Shown here: piece by piece, positions 12,901-23,329 of the stretch
How the letters are laid out: every line of letters begins with the position of its first letter
How positions within the stretch are numbered: the first letter of the stretch is position 1
Assembly (NCBI GenBank): GCA_015680685.1
Contig: MNCI01004258.1
Span: 372,512 to 436,511 of the forward strand
DNA: 64,000 nucleotides
DNA from: Gnetum montanum
Lineage: Eukaryota > Streptophyta > Gnetopsida > Gnetales > Gnetaceae
Reading direction: 5' to 3'
Made by a program: the position numbers and the translations under genes
The notes under the pieces: model-generated
The model's database searches: none
Told to the model about the DNA's origin: nothing
The model's input: only the letters and a program-made list of their open reading frames with translations

Positions 12901-14098
12901 ATCAACAACCACAATGTGCTTCCACATACTCCATTAACACTACTTGCCTCTCAAGGTTAGCAACCACTTGTTCATAGCTTCATCTCTACCTCCATGTCTA
13001 GCATGATATTGTATCATCTTTGGTTAATTTCTCAAACACCACTTTGCAACATGCAAGGTTGCAAAAATGACACCTTCTTTACTACCTGTATGAGTGCTAC
13101 CACAAATAAGTAATCCACCACCAAGCCTCTACAATTTCTACCATGATTTTCCATGGTGCCCTTTGTTGAGAAATCGACATCGACAATGAGGTAAGCATTA
13201 TAAGGATTTCAAGGTTTCATTGTCAAGGTATCCATGGATGAAGAAGTCTACTACAACTATAGTTTTGTCTACAAACACATGATTATAATGGCTATGAAAC
13301 CCATGGATTTGAAAGCGTTAACGCTCGGATGAGTTCAATGCCATGCAAAATGATCCCCATGGCCTATTTTGGCTTAAATTTTTGAGGCACATGACCAACT
13401 GCTACATTTCTAGCAGCATCTCTAGTCATGTTTTAGGTTGCGGATGCCACATTTCCTTTTGAAGAAGCAAGGGTTTGATTCTGGAAGTTCGTAGATCTGG
13501 CACTGTTGAAGACCATTCGGTATTTCTTGTAGTTCAAATCAACACCAAGTACCATGTCATGGTTGTTGATTTCTTAGACATTCATTACAACTTTGCATAA
13601 AATTTAATATTTTGATGAATGTCATTTTGGGAATTTTGGAATTGATTATTTAATTTTGAAAGTTTATCAGTTTCCCAATTAAAATATAAGCTACCTTGCT
13701 TGGATATATCCCTCACATAAATCCAATATTCTCCTCCAACATTGCTTTGATGTTTTAATTGAACTATCACCTTCAAAGCCTTTGCCTTGTATTTGGTATT
13801 TGGCAGGCTAGCTTCAAAGTATATTTTCATAAAACCAAAGTAGCACAACTTTATCAACTTTTTAAAAGCCTACCAAGAATCATTAATGTTCCATAATAAT
13901 GGTGAAAATGTGACAACATTTGTCACCTCCCTCTTTTCACATTAGCTAAAAAATATAAATTTTATTACAAACATTTTTTACCATAGAAAAACATAAATCT
14001 TTTTTGAGGAAAACTTCCATCAAACTTAAGGTTTTGTGGAATAAAAACCTCACTCCTAATAAAACTTAGGAAACTATACAAATAAAATCTTATACAAA
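12900..14098 (-). other. Unidentified degenerate coding-like stretch
   Basis: The minus strand holds an open frame of 90 codons at 13585-13857 (begins MIKLCYFGFMKIYFEASLPN, contains GGEYWIYVRDI) and readable protein-like text further upstream in other frames (HDMVLGVDLNYKKYRM about 13500-13560; YHARHGGRDEA about 12990). I do not recognise the family. It could be a decayed host gene or an unrecognised transposon protein. No start or splice signals could be chosen with confidence. Confidence 0.25.
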
Positions 14099-14340
14099 TT
14101 ATAACAAGGGTGGGAAGATAATAGTTAAAGTAACTCTTTTAGGGATCCTCATATTGTGAATCCTCTCATATTCAATTTTAGTAGTGATAAATGCTCTTCT
14201 TTCTTCTTCTTGCCTAGTTGAATCTTCAATTTCATCCACTTCAGCATTGTTCCCAACAACAATATTTGTTTCTTTCTCATTCAACTCTTTAGCTACTAAT
14301 TTTTTAGGTTCTTCATACCTAGTTCCTTTTGTATCTTATG
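14099..14340 (-). other. Short hypothetical open frame, Glu-rich
   Basis: A minus-strand frame open from about 14340 down to a stop at 14099 is rich in Glu and Lys (ELNEKETNIVVGN, STRQEEERRAF, ending FPPLL). It is not recognised. It lies between the coding-like stretch at 13.6 kb and an LTR fragment, and may belong with the former. It could equally be chance. Confidence 0.15.
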
Positions 14341-14517
14341 ACATGAAAGCCTCTTCGCAAGAATCTTGATTAGACTCTCCTTATCATTCAACTTCAATGG
14401 TGCATTAGTGAAAGCTATCCCAAACATTCAAATGGATGGTGCGTCCACCAATAAGAAAGCTAAATTCATCCAAAATCCAAAGTAAGAATGAACTTTCAAA
14501 TGATGCATCATGGATGT

Positions 14518-15165
14518 TGATGAGTGGTAAGGTACCCCTACGCTCAACCATACGAATACGAGCATTTCACACACAATCCAGCCAAATTCCAAGGACTAAG
14601 TGCTTATGTGCCCTTGTGGAACAAGGACAAGTTCGTTGATCATTGTCTTCCCAAGCTTACCTGTATGTCACGATTGTATGATTAAGTAAGCTTGAGGCAT
14701 ATGATTTTTATAGCTTTTATGTTTTTATGTCCTGCGCTAGTAGGGAAGGAGAGAGGTAATTGGACATAAAGTGACTAATTTAACTTAACTACTCATTAAC
14801 TAAGTTCTAACTAATCCTAACACCAGCATCCGTTCCCACTTGCCGTAGACATCCTAAACTAGTGCAACACTACTAGGATTACCAAACACTAATCGTTACT
14901 GGGTTACCAAGCCTTACATGCATACTCGAAGTGGACATGCTTGTGTAATTTAACTATTTGCTTAATTGATCAAAATGAATTGCTGTGCTAATAACATAAA
15001 TGTAAAGTGCATAAAATAAAATAAATGCATAAGAAAATAAAATAAAAGAAATGTGTAGGAAAAAAAATCTCAAGTGCTGCAAGGATGAATCAAAGAGTTC
15101 AAGTTTATTGTCGTACATAAGGTGTGCTCACGTACACAATGCTCGAATAAAGATCCATCCACACT
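14518..15165 (-). mobile_element. LTR fragment (R-U5 part only) abutting element C accessory ORF
   Basis: Starts tgatgagtggtaaggtaccc like the LTRs of C' and D', keeps the 'gggttaccaag' repeats (about 14870-14910) and the 'cgaataaag' landmark (about 15144), then stops where the U3 and TATA box should follow. No PBS is present on its left. Its sequence is not of the same subfamily as C's own 5' LTR (37106-37990), and the flanking five bases gatgt do not match ccttg beyond C's LTR. It is therefore probably a foreign LTR joined by deletion or recombination. Confidence 0.65.
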
Positions 15166-15189
15166 TAGACCTCCTACTAACCAAAAGGT

Positions 15190-16176
15190 CCTGCTTGCTA
15201 TTGTTACATTGTAGTTTGAGTGATTTCTCCAACATCTATTGTTTCTCCACTTGCTCTTTCTTTGATGGTGTTAACTTGAGCATTTCAACATAGGAAGTAT
15301 TCTAAGCCTTCCTAGAAATGTCATTGGTGTACCCTAGGGTTCTAGCACATTTGCATAGCTTCCTAATGAAGCAAGGGAATTGAAGTGTTAGCTTCCCTAG
15401 CTTCTTTTTTTCAAACTGTCATTGGATCTCAAGGAAATAGAGGTGTGTGATGTTTACATTAAATTTTTCCATTAAGATTGCACTTCCTCTTGCCACGTAT
15501 GTTAATATTCTATTCAATCTCTTTGTGGAAAACAAGTGATATGTGTTGATTTTAAAGTAAATCCTTTCTTTAAGAGTTAGCTCATTATAATCTTTGTCAT
15601 CTTTGCCATATACTCTTTGCAACCATAATTTTCTCGTATTTGTATCTGATCTAGTGGAAAGATGTGCTACTTTTGCTCCTTCATTGGGCACATTAAGGGC
15701 TTCAACTATCATCTTTATAGAATAGGATACTGAGGCTCCCTCAATGTTAACTGTTACATCTTCCCCTTTATTATGCCAAAATTTATATGTCTCCCCTAAA
15801 TACCATTCCTCATTATTTATGAGTGTAGGCCATAGTGGTGATACTTGGAGCTATGTCTTCACCACTTCCAAAGAAAATTTCATTAGTTGAGCTTTATGAT
15901 CATGGTGGACATAATTTTTTTCTCTTTGATGACTTAAAGACAATCTGGTGACAGCATGAGGCACTATCCTTATGTTGGTGCTTATGGATCTTCTACCACT
16001 ACCTAGGTCAAGTGTCCTGTAGCAAAAGTTTCTTAATGGAGACTAAAGGATTGATCCTCTTGCTCTACATGTTCTGCTTGTGGGGTCTACTCCCCTGTTT
16101 GGCCTCACCCATGGCCTCCTGGCCTTTTGCTTACTAGCAATGAAGCTCCACATGTTTCTCCTTTTTTCAGGGCCAT
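15190..16176 (-). pseudogene. Element C: accessory ORF, N-terminal third (degenerate)
   Basis: Start ATG at 16174-16176 (MALKKGET), aligned with the starts MAPKRGQ in C' and MAPKHGQ in D'. The conserved domain is readable at 15419-15712: EALNVPNEGAKVAHLSTRS, LKERIYFKINTYHLFSTKRL and YVARGSAILMEKFNVNI, then KLCKCARTLGYTND below 15400. This matches the pattern of the 'putative plant transposon protein' family (PF20167, named from memory). Several stops and frame changes lie near 15800. The C-terminal coiled-coil two thirds are lost at the junction with the LTR fragment. Confidence 0.7.
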
Positions 16177-16660
16177 CTATAATCACTAAGGGTAATAACT
16201 CTTTCCTTACTTGTACCCTTAAATAGATCAAGTTCTTAGCTTGTTATGATTGCAAAGTTAGAAAAATCTTTAAAAAGAAATTTCTTACCTATTAGTTTCC
16301 ATATAACTCATTACAATTATCCATTTTGCTCTTATTTGTGACTTATAATAGTTGGTGTGGTTCCCTAAGAGGATTATCTAAGTGTTTCTCACTTTAGTGT
16401 GACTGATTTTTGTTAAGAATTTTCATTTTCCCTTTTATGCTTACCCTTATAGCACCTTCCAGATGTTAGAAAATTCTGACTTAAATTTTAGTGATATCAT
16501 GTCAAGCACCCCCTCTTCCCCTTAATTAAGTTGAGAGCTCCATGATCAACATAGTTCAAGAATCTCAAAAATCAAAGCTATGAGGATGGAGTTATGAGTG
16601 TTTCAAGTTTGGGAGGTCATAGCTCTTAGTTCAGAAGAAAAAATGGCAAAACCTCTCTTA
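16177..16660 (-). other. Element C: spacer, accessory-ORF-proximal part
   Basis: Non-coding. It aligns with the spacer of C' (32047-32500) and D' (59457-59900), including a purine block on the minus strand (about 16507-16530). The remainder of the spacer resumes at 20258 after insertion G. Removing G and one gcttc restores the alignment with D'. Confidence 0.65.
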
Positions 16661-17666
16661 GCTTCTGTTGGCAACCATTTGGGACGCGACTGCCAACGAG
16701 TGTCCTCGAATAGGATTTAGGTGCTTGCTGGTCTCTGGCAACACCAAGGCCCAGATACCTCCAAATAGACTTAGTAGTTAATGTGAGTATGTGTGTGTGC
16801 TATTGTGGTGTGCGGTTGTGAAAAATGAAACGATTGCATTGTGTGTAAACTACAAATGACTTATCTTAAAGAAATTCAGCCAACTTTGCCAAGTACTGTG
16901 AGTTGTTGAGAGTTCCTATTTTGTTCAATTGCCTAGTCTATGCAGTCCTTATAATACCTACTTGTAACAAATAAAATTTTGCAAAAAAATTTGAGCACAA
17001 CTCCACAAATCTACTTCTAATTTTCCCCAGAGAAAGAGATAGTTCCACAAGAAAACTAGAAATAGAGCAAGATTCAATGGTAATAGAAAGGAAAGAAAGC
17101 AGATTTGTGTTAAGACCTCAAATATTTAAACAAGGTAAAATGATACGAGTAAACACTTCACAATAAAGCTATCGCAAATTCAATAACTANATAAAAGAAG
17201 TTATTCTGGTCCCATCAAAATACCAAAGATTTTCTGAACCCTCTTGACTATTGAATCGTTCAACGGCTTGACTACAAGTAGAGGCTCTCTTACAACAATC
17301 TCAATAGCAGTTCTTATACGTTGCACAATAATCAAATTTGCTACTAAAATGCTCTTAAGGCTTTCAAACATAAGCGCTTCTATGGCAAAAATTTTAATAG
17401 AAATTTCTATCATGCAACAAGAACAATAAGAGCAATATAAAAATCCCAAAATTACTTGCCAAGCATGATACTATCTAAACCACTAGCTAAACAATCTAAA
17501 CAAAATACAAAACAATAAGCATAACTCACAGGACTATGACAAAGAGGCTGAAATCTTGTCTTTAGCAAGCCATCTTACAAGCAATCTTTCACAATGTGTG
17601 ACCCCAAGTGTGTGATCCCAATTGTGATCCAAAGTGAGACCTCCTTTTCTTCTAACCCCTGAAGCC

Positions 17667-17676
17667 TTTTTATAGG
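17667..17676 (-). promoter_or_regulatory. Possible TATA box within G
   Basis: The minus strand reads cctataaaaagg followed downstream by ggcttcaggggttag. It may be the promoter of a terminal repeat of G; no transcript start can be seen directly. Confidence 0.3.
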
Positions 17677-17735
17677 TTTCAAAAGGTAGTTACATATTTC
17701 AAAATATCTTAGCTAACTTCTCTCACAAGTAAGGA

Positions 17736-17840
17736 AGTTACTAACTTGCCCAACAAGTTAGGAGATTGTTTGCCCAACAAGTTAGGAAGTTGCTTGCCCA
17801 ACAAGTTAGTAGATTACTTACCCAACAAGTTAGGTAGGTT
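17736..17840. repeat. Short tandem repeat with self-complementary core
   Basis: Four units of about 26-27 bases each contain the core acttgcccaacaagtt or a near variant (ends acttg/caagtt are complementary), separated by 'aggagattg', 'aggaagttg' and 'agtagatta'. It lies upstream of the G TATA box on the minus strand, so it may be a promoter-associated array. Confidence 0.7.
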
Positions 17841-18239
17841 ACAAAAATTTTGGATGGTTGTAACCACCACAGAGATAAAAAAGTTGCAGCTGACAAGTGT
17901 CCTATTGTTGAATAAACATCCCATGCATATATTTTAATATTTTTTAATTATTTTTATTTTTTTTATCCTAATAGTAATAGTAACAATGGATTTGAGGCAT
18001 ACATGGATGGATAAATATATAAGTATGTAGGTACAACCAAATGCATAAGTGGAGTTGCAATGCCACGTTTTCAGCATAAGGTAGATGTCATGTGAAGCAC
18101 CGCTGGTCACATACATCAGTGACTCTTGGCTTACCCAACATGTGGGCCAATCACCTCTGGATCCCCGGTCATGCATATTTTCACAACCTTGCCCAGAACA
18201 TTAATACCAGTTTGCGCCGTTGCACAGGTAACTTCGGAT

Positions 18240-18820
18240 GTTGAATAATGAGGTGTCCAATTTCAATTTCACAGCCGCAAGCATCCAATTCACGGTCTAA
18301 AAAAAAACATATGATAACATACAGATTCTCTATCCAATTACTCCAATCCCATGCTTGGATCCATTCGAATCGAACAAGTGGCCCGAAGTGGTACAACCTA
18401 TTGGTGAATTCCTTGCTTTCTGCAAATCCTATCGTGTGCTTGCCTGAAAGAACCACCATGTCCCAAAGGGATAATCCTGTGAAACCAGCTCATCCAATCT
18501 TCCTTTCTAAACCGGCCACGATCATCCTCCTAACAGAATTACTACGTCTCTGGTGGCCATGGTGATGATGTCGACACAGAAAACCACGACAAGGCAGGAC
18601 CTCTCCAAAACTCTTTTATGGCCAAAATTGCATCAAGAGCATTTTGGACAATATTGTTCTCCAGTAAACCTCTTTCGACGGTGTTAAATTGTGTTGATTT
18701 TATCATAATCGAGGCATCATAGCCCTAAAGAAAGCAATCGTGGAAAAAGAGGTGAAAGAACAATAGTCCAAAACACTCGACTGCATATTGAGTAGAAAGA
18801 ATAGTAGTCCAAGCCTTCTT
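18240..18820 (-). pseudogene. Class III peroxidase fragment (pseudogene)
   Basis: The minus strand shows the hallmarks of a secretory plant peroxidase, a haem enzyme oxidising phenolics with hydrogen peroxide in the cell wall. LFFHDCF (about 18730-18750) is the distal haem site with its His. GYDASIMIKST follows. DIITMATRDVVILLGG (about 18530-18580) is the central helix. MVVLSGKHTIGF (about 18425-18459) holds the proximal haem-ligand His. About 20-30 codons are missing between the central helix and that motif, with a frame change. The N-terminus is reduced to a few residues, and nothing of the C-terminal third is found below 18240. No intron is visible where peroxidases usually have one, which suggests capture through RNA, though not proven. 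Confidence 0.8.
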
Positions 18821-18989
18821 GTTGTTCATTCATTTGTTGCAAATGTACACCCAATGGATAGCTCTGCAATAGTCACCGAATTTAATGGAAAAATGTTCAA
18901 AGGTACTACCTCCCTTATATTATTTGCTTCAGTAGTTTCCTCACAAGTTTATGCGCAATGATATGATTCAATATTCAACTAAAATTACA

Positions 18990-19750
18990 ACCTCATGCTA
19001 TGAAGATCTAGGAATCATTGCATTAGCATTGAGCATCATTTTGGAAGTATTGAAATTCACCATATTTTCAAGGGACTGTGTTGTAGCTGCTGAGGTTGGC
19101 ATGTCACACCTGGGTGTACTCATCACGATGTACTCATTTTGTTTCTTCTCTAGGACCAACCCTGACACAGGGTTTATGAGCAATCCATTATTCTTAAATA
19201 GCCAACGCTGGTTGGTATTCACGGTGCATGGCCCGATCCACAGCAGACCTTGTGCTTCTGCCATGGGCAGTCAAGAAGAGATTGCTGTATTTGTGCATGC
19301 GAATGCTACCGTTGCTGTAATCGTTTCTAGGTCTATCACACATTCTATCATCAACACGTCGTTGTTGAGATTGTTGGGCTGAAGGCACAAACCCATCATT
19401 AGAGATTGTTGGGCTAGGTCTTAGGTCACTCCCAATCTCCAACTTTGGCCGATGGCACTATTTTGGGTCTGCACAGTGAGGGCGGTGCCGTGATTAGCCT
19501 TGTTGACGTTGGTGAACAAATTGTTGGCATTTGCCATAGGAGTATCTTTGTAAAAGTAGGCTCGCGGGGTTGAAGCTTGATAGGCACAATAACCCCAACA
19601 CATAAACATTCATGGAATTGATGGCCACTGTGATGCTATACCCATCGTTAGAGAGATCCAGGAGTACGAACCTCTTGTTCACGCTCAGCACTGGTATGTC
19701 GTATTGTTGGCTTCTGTTGTTTTCCTCCAAAGGCATCTCTGCATCACTCC
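18990..19750 (-). pseudogene. Two-chain ribosome-inactivating lectin fragment (pseudogene, broken)
   Basis: Pieces of a type-2 ribosome-inactivating protein (rRNA N-glycosidase A chain plus ricin-type lectin B chain) lie on the minus strand in three different frames. An A-chain strand (IPVL near 19700, VYVLG near 19600) is followed by a segment with lectin wording (TLT/ALTVQT-like near 19480), a piece containing NGSIR (about 19300), and a typical QRW repeat with a following GLVLE strand (about 19150-19220). The A chain is mostly missing, including any full catalytic site. Frame changes occur near 19600, 19440 and 19260, and the order suggests internal deletion. It cannot encode a working protein. 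The plus-strand open frame of 143 codons across it is an antisense shadow. Confidence 0.7.
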
Positions 19751-20252
19751 AGCATTTGTAGATGATGATGATGCATCTACTATTGTAGATGGAGGCCGAG
19801 GAGAAGAATTATGATGACGACATTAAAAGACAAAAGCCTAACTGGACTAACAAACCGCACTCACGGCCCAGCTGACCTGATAGCGATAGTGGCTCATTCT
19901 CCCATCTGACTATCATGAATGAAGAACTTGGGCGCATGGTAAAGAAGGAATCGGAGGAGCCAAAAGCAAGGTAACGTAGGGCAAAGCGGTCTCATCATAG
20001 CCCTCGTCATAGCCGGTTAATGCGGATTGCTTCACGGGGCACACTAATTTGGTTGTAGGGTTGTCAATTGCTTCCTCTGGCTCATCGCGAGCGGTCTCTC
20101 AGCATCCAAAACTTAGACAGTGCTTAGCATCAGCATTATCTGATCTGTTTTTGTTCTAAATGTAGAGTATATACAGAGACCCTTAACAAATTACCTTTTT
20201 CCAGTGTCTCTATTGCCAATCTGTTCCATGAAATGGCCAAAATGTGCCAACA
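19751..20252. other. Right end of G, no gene recognised
   Basis: Base composition is more balanced than the surrounding retroelements. It may hold the upstream region of the lectin fragment; a TATA-like word (minus strand gtatatactctac, about 20160) is present. I see no protein similarity. Confidence 0.3.
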
Positions 20253-20294
20253 GCTTCAAAAAAGAAAAATAAAAATTTTGCTAAGTCCCCCATG

Positions 20295-20400
20295 CTATAT
20301 ATAGTTTTTTTTATGCATGATATCATAGGTCTGATATTAGAGATACAATATCGAAGGTAATTTGATATCAAAGCTACGATATCACACCAAAAAATTTTAA
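20295..20400 (-). promoter_or_regulatory. Element C: spacer promoter candidate (GATATC array plus TATA)
   Basis: The minus strand shows several tgatatca / cgatatc / caatatcg words (about 20318-20390) ahead of a TATA box ctatatatag (20295-20304). The TATA box matches those at 32546 (C'), 59936 (D') and 45592 (E) in position relative to the accessory ORF. Confidence 0.5.
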
Positions 20401-21196
20401 ATTTTCTATTGATTTTCCTTGAAAAAAATGAGTCAATTGAAATGTCTAGAAGATATGAAACATGTCTAGAGGATCTTGGAATGTATATGATGCATATTTT
20501 TTTGAGAATTTGGCATAGAAAGTGCATAAAGAAGCAATCTCGATCTATGGAAGTTCATTAAGTGTTTTGGATGGATAAGAGATGGGTGTGAATTCTTGAT
20601 GAACAAACAGATGTATTAAATCAGTAAGGGAAGTTTTTATTAACATTTATTATTGTTGGAAGGCTCAAGATGATGTCGAATCTCCCACCATGTATAAGAT
20701 ACAATAGTTATACAAGTTGGTCCTCCCCAAAGCAAGCTCCCGCCCTTAATGTCTTTATATAACCACAACTAAAAGTGTTTGTAGGCACTGAAGGAGCTGG
20801 ATGTAACACATACCTATTTAGCAAAATACACATGTTAGTATCACTAGGTTGGGAAAATTATACTATGCTACACAAAACCACAAGTTATAATTAGTCATAC
20901 AGTGAGATGAAATGGACTTAGAATGGATTGCAAAAATTGGGACGTGAGGTGTCCTACCATAAGTGTAATGAATTCTTGCGTTTTATTAGTGATTAAAGTA
21001 ATCATTAGCCTTTCTATCTAAGACTCAAACCAAGTCCAAACCACATTCCAATGACATCGCATTGTTTCATCTCTTAGAGTCACAAATGGAGGACTACCAA
21101 TATTGTAAGGAGTATCATTCCTTGCCATATTATCCAAGGGAGGAGTTTATTCATTGCACGTTTTATGATTTTTTTAGATTCCTAAGAAGCCACCTA

Positions 21197-21318
21197 CCTT
21201 TAGGCATGGGTAACATGTCTTTCCAATGGAACCCCCATAAATTTATTCTATGCATGAGTTTTATTTTTAATTGTGTCAACCTTACCATAAGACTACCTTC
21301 AGGCATAGGTAACATGTC
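21197..21318 (-). repeat. Element C: two copies of the spacer box
   Basis: On the plus strand, cctttaggcatgggtaacatgtc (trim: ggcatgggtaacatgtct) occurs at 21203-21220 and ggcataggtaacatgtct at 21302-21319, about 99 bases apart. The box recurs once in C' and D' and four times in E. Confidence 0.7.
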
Positions 21319-21944
21319 TTTCTAGTGACATGGTAAGGTAGCACTTATTGTACTCTTACTCCCATTTTTCATTAGATCTATAAAGATATAATACAACCTA
21401 AGAAATAGGATAGAACTCATATTAGTAATACAAGAGAATCCACAAGTCCCGTTATGTCACATCCTTTTCATTCCTACTAGGTTCTTCACTTTTTTGGTTA
21501 GGCATAATGATTAGAAGTTTATTTTTAGTTTGATGATAATAAAGAATATCATTATGGCTATGGTAAGAACCTCTTATTATTGGAATGGATGGATGAATGT
21601 TGTAAACTCACTATACAAATAATGAGTCTCTTATGATTTGATAACATAGGGAAATCTTCATCTTATTGGACCACATCTTGTCTTATTCTTGGTGTGTTTT
21701 ATTAGTAATCAAAAATATTTGCAAAGAAAATGACAACAAAGTATGTGAAAGATGAAAAAGATAGTAAAAATAGAAAAATATATAAAGAATGAAAAATGTT
21801 ATAGGAATGAAAAATTACTAAAGAATGGAAAAATATAAAAGAATTAAGATATTATTAAAAAATTGAAAAGTATAAAAGAATAGAAAAGTAAAAATTTTAG
21901 CAAAGTACCTATATGTCCAAATAGACACCCCCAAAACTATTATT

Positions 21945-23260
21945 AGAACTGGTTAAATGAGAGAGAGAATGGGTGGAAGACAATTGGACAAATTAGCTAG
22001 ATTCCTTGGAATGTCCATGATAAAGTTTAACTTATTAGATGTTAACAAGAATGAGCTTATGAGGGTATGATGGGTAATATATGTGTAAGGCACCTGATGG
22101 ATAAGTTGCTTTACCAAAATACAGTCATTCCCAACATGTGTGAAATTTGGATTTTTATGGCACATGATTGGGAATATAGTAAAGGGCCTTATCTCCCAAT
22201 CGTATTATTACTTTTCTTATCCATGCATCATGCCTGTGTTTGGAGTAATGCTTATGGAACTCATTATGCATTAGTGCTAGAAACCTATTTTTATCTAAAA
22301 GGTTTAAATTGATGAGATGTTCTCATTGGGATAAGCTCAAATCAAGGTCAAGTTGACTGGCAGTAGCTAAGGTTCAAAGCTCTACCTAAATAGGAAGTGT
22401 TGGTAGTTTTCCATATACTAGCTAATACAGGGAGTTTCCTATGGGTAATTTCCATGATGTCATATAGGCCCATAGAGCATCGTTAAGTTTAGTACTTCAA
22501 TCATTCCTAAACTTACTAATCGTTCTAGTTAAGATTCTAGTGCTTTCTCTATTAGTAACTTCTATTTGACCATTAGCTTGGGGGTGATATGATGTAGTTA
22601 GTTTATGGTTGACCCCCAGTTGTTGCATGAGCTTCTTAAAGGTAGCACCCGTAAAATGAGTTATGTTGTCAAATATGAGCTATTTGGGTACTCCAAATCT
22701 AGTCACCACATTTTGTTGGAAGAATTTGGTAGTGGTCTTAGTTGTACAATCTTTAACTGCTACTCCCTACACCCTCTTTGTACAATAATCCATAGTCAAA
22801 ATTATGTATGCTTTTCCATTTGACATCAACGCTATGGATCCCATAAAATCAATTTCCCATATATCAAATAGCTCTAAAGGTTATATCCACTGCTATTGCC
22901 TTTCATTTCTAGTCATTATTCCTCCATCCTTCTAACATCTTTCACAAGACTATGCAAAGTTGTGGGCATCTTTGAACAATGTAGGCCAAAAGTAACCTAC
23001 CATTATTAGTTTGAGTGTTGTTCTGTGCCCTACATAGTGGCCACCACATGAGCCTTCATGGGTGTCCTGTAAAACTCTTTGTTGGTCACACTCTTACATG
23101 CACCATCTAACTAGCCCATCTGCATAGATCTTGTACAGAATTCCATTAATTTCCATATATCGTTTTGCTCTATGAAGGAATTTTTCTCATTGTTTCTTAC
23201 TCCAATCAATAAGAAGCTCTTCTGTTGATAGATAAGTTAGATATTCTATTGTCCATGGCT
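21945..23260 (-). pseudogene. Element C: integrase (degenerate)
   Basis: Zinc-binding domain at about 22930-23090 (HEGSCGGHYVGHR, then SCERC). Catalytic core: DIWEIDFMGSI (about 22840), YIILTMDYCTK with the first Asp, FGVPK..IFDNITHF with the second, SYHPQANGQIEVTNRES with the Glu region (about 22560-22610). C-terminal LGDKALYYIPNHVP at about 22170-22215, where E reads LGDRVLYYNPNHVP; the GPYII module is damaged. Stops are scattered. The wording is close to E, so both came from one family. Confidence 0.8.
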
Positions 23261-23329
23261 TCCTTGTCAAATTTACAACCTTTACTATTTTGATAAACAA
23301 GTTCTAATCAAGGAGTTGGTCAAATAAAG

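Larger units (their letters stand above)
16666..20252 (-). mobile_element. Insertion G: 3587-bp element with inverted ends and target duplication, carrying two host-gene fragments
   Basis: Left end tgttggcaaccatttggg and right end ccaaaatgtgccaaca are inverted repeats of about 8 perfect bases extending imperfectly to about 18. The element is flanked by gcttc at 16661-16665 and 20253-20257. TG...CA ends and a 5-bp duplication fit an LTR element, but I found no second LTR copy inside. The left 1.5 kb is non-coding with a TATA box (minus strand, about 17667-17676) and a short tandem repeat. The right half holds a peroxidase pseudogene and a ribosome-inactivating-lectin pseudogene, both minus strand. 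It splits the spacer of element C cleanly. It could be a very large solo LTR, a chimeric non-autonomous element or an unrecognised TIR element. One N lies at 17190. Confidence 0.75.
20258..21940 (-). other. Element C: spacer between integrase and accessory ORF
   Basis: Non-coding, with the same landmarks and order as in C', D' and E. On the minus strand: a purine block (tagttttgggggtgt, 21925-21939), a T-rich tract (21730-21900), two copies of the 'ggcatgggtaacatgtc' box, a block around 20700-20900 (cctccccaaagcaagctcc on plus), and the array with TATA box at about 20295-20400. No reading frame is shared with the other copies, so the conserved order argues for RNA or DNA function, or simple common descent. 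Confidence 0.7.

Noticed and set aside
12940..13560. Possible glycosyltransferase (GT92-like) fragment on the minus strand
   Set aside because: Only one short resemblance (WCLRN...YHARHG) in a broken frame; too weak to name.
17736..17840. CRISPR-like spaced repeat
   Set aside because: Four near-contiguous units with 9-10-base gaps in a plant nuclear context; an ordinary tandem repeat.
18248..18565. 105-codon plus-strand open frame
   Set aside because: Shadow of the minus-strand peroxidase fragment.
18951..19382. 143-codon plus-strand open frame
   Set aside because: It is antisense to the lectin fragment, whose minus-strand text has recognisable motifs; the plus-strand product resembles nothing.
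21960..22310. Deletion of the integrase C-terminus in element C
   Set aside because: The minus strand still reads LGDKALYYIPNHVP at about 22170-22215, so the C-terminal part is present though damaged.
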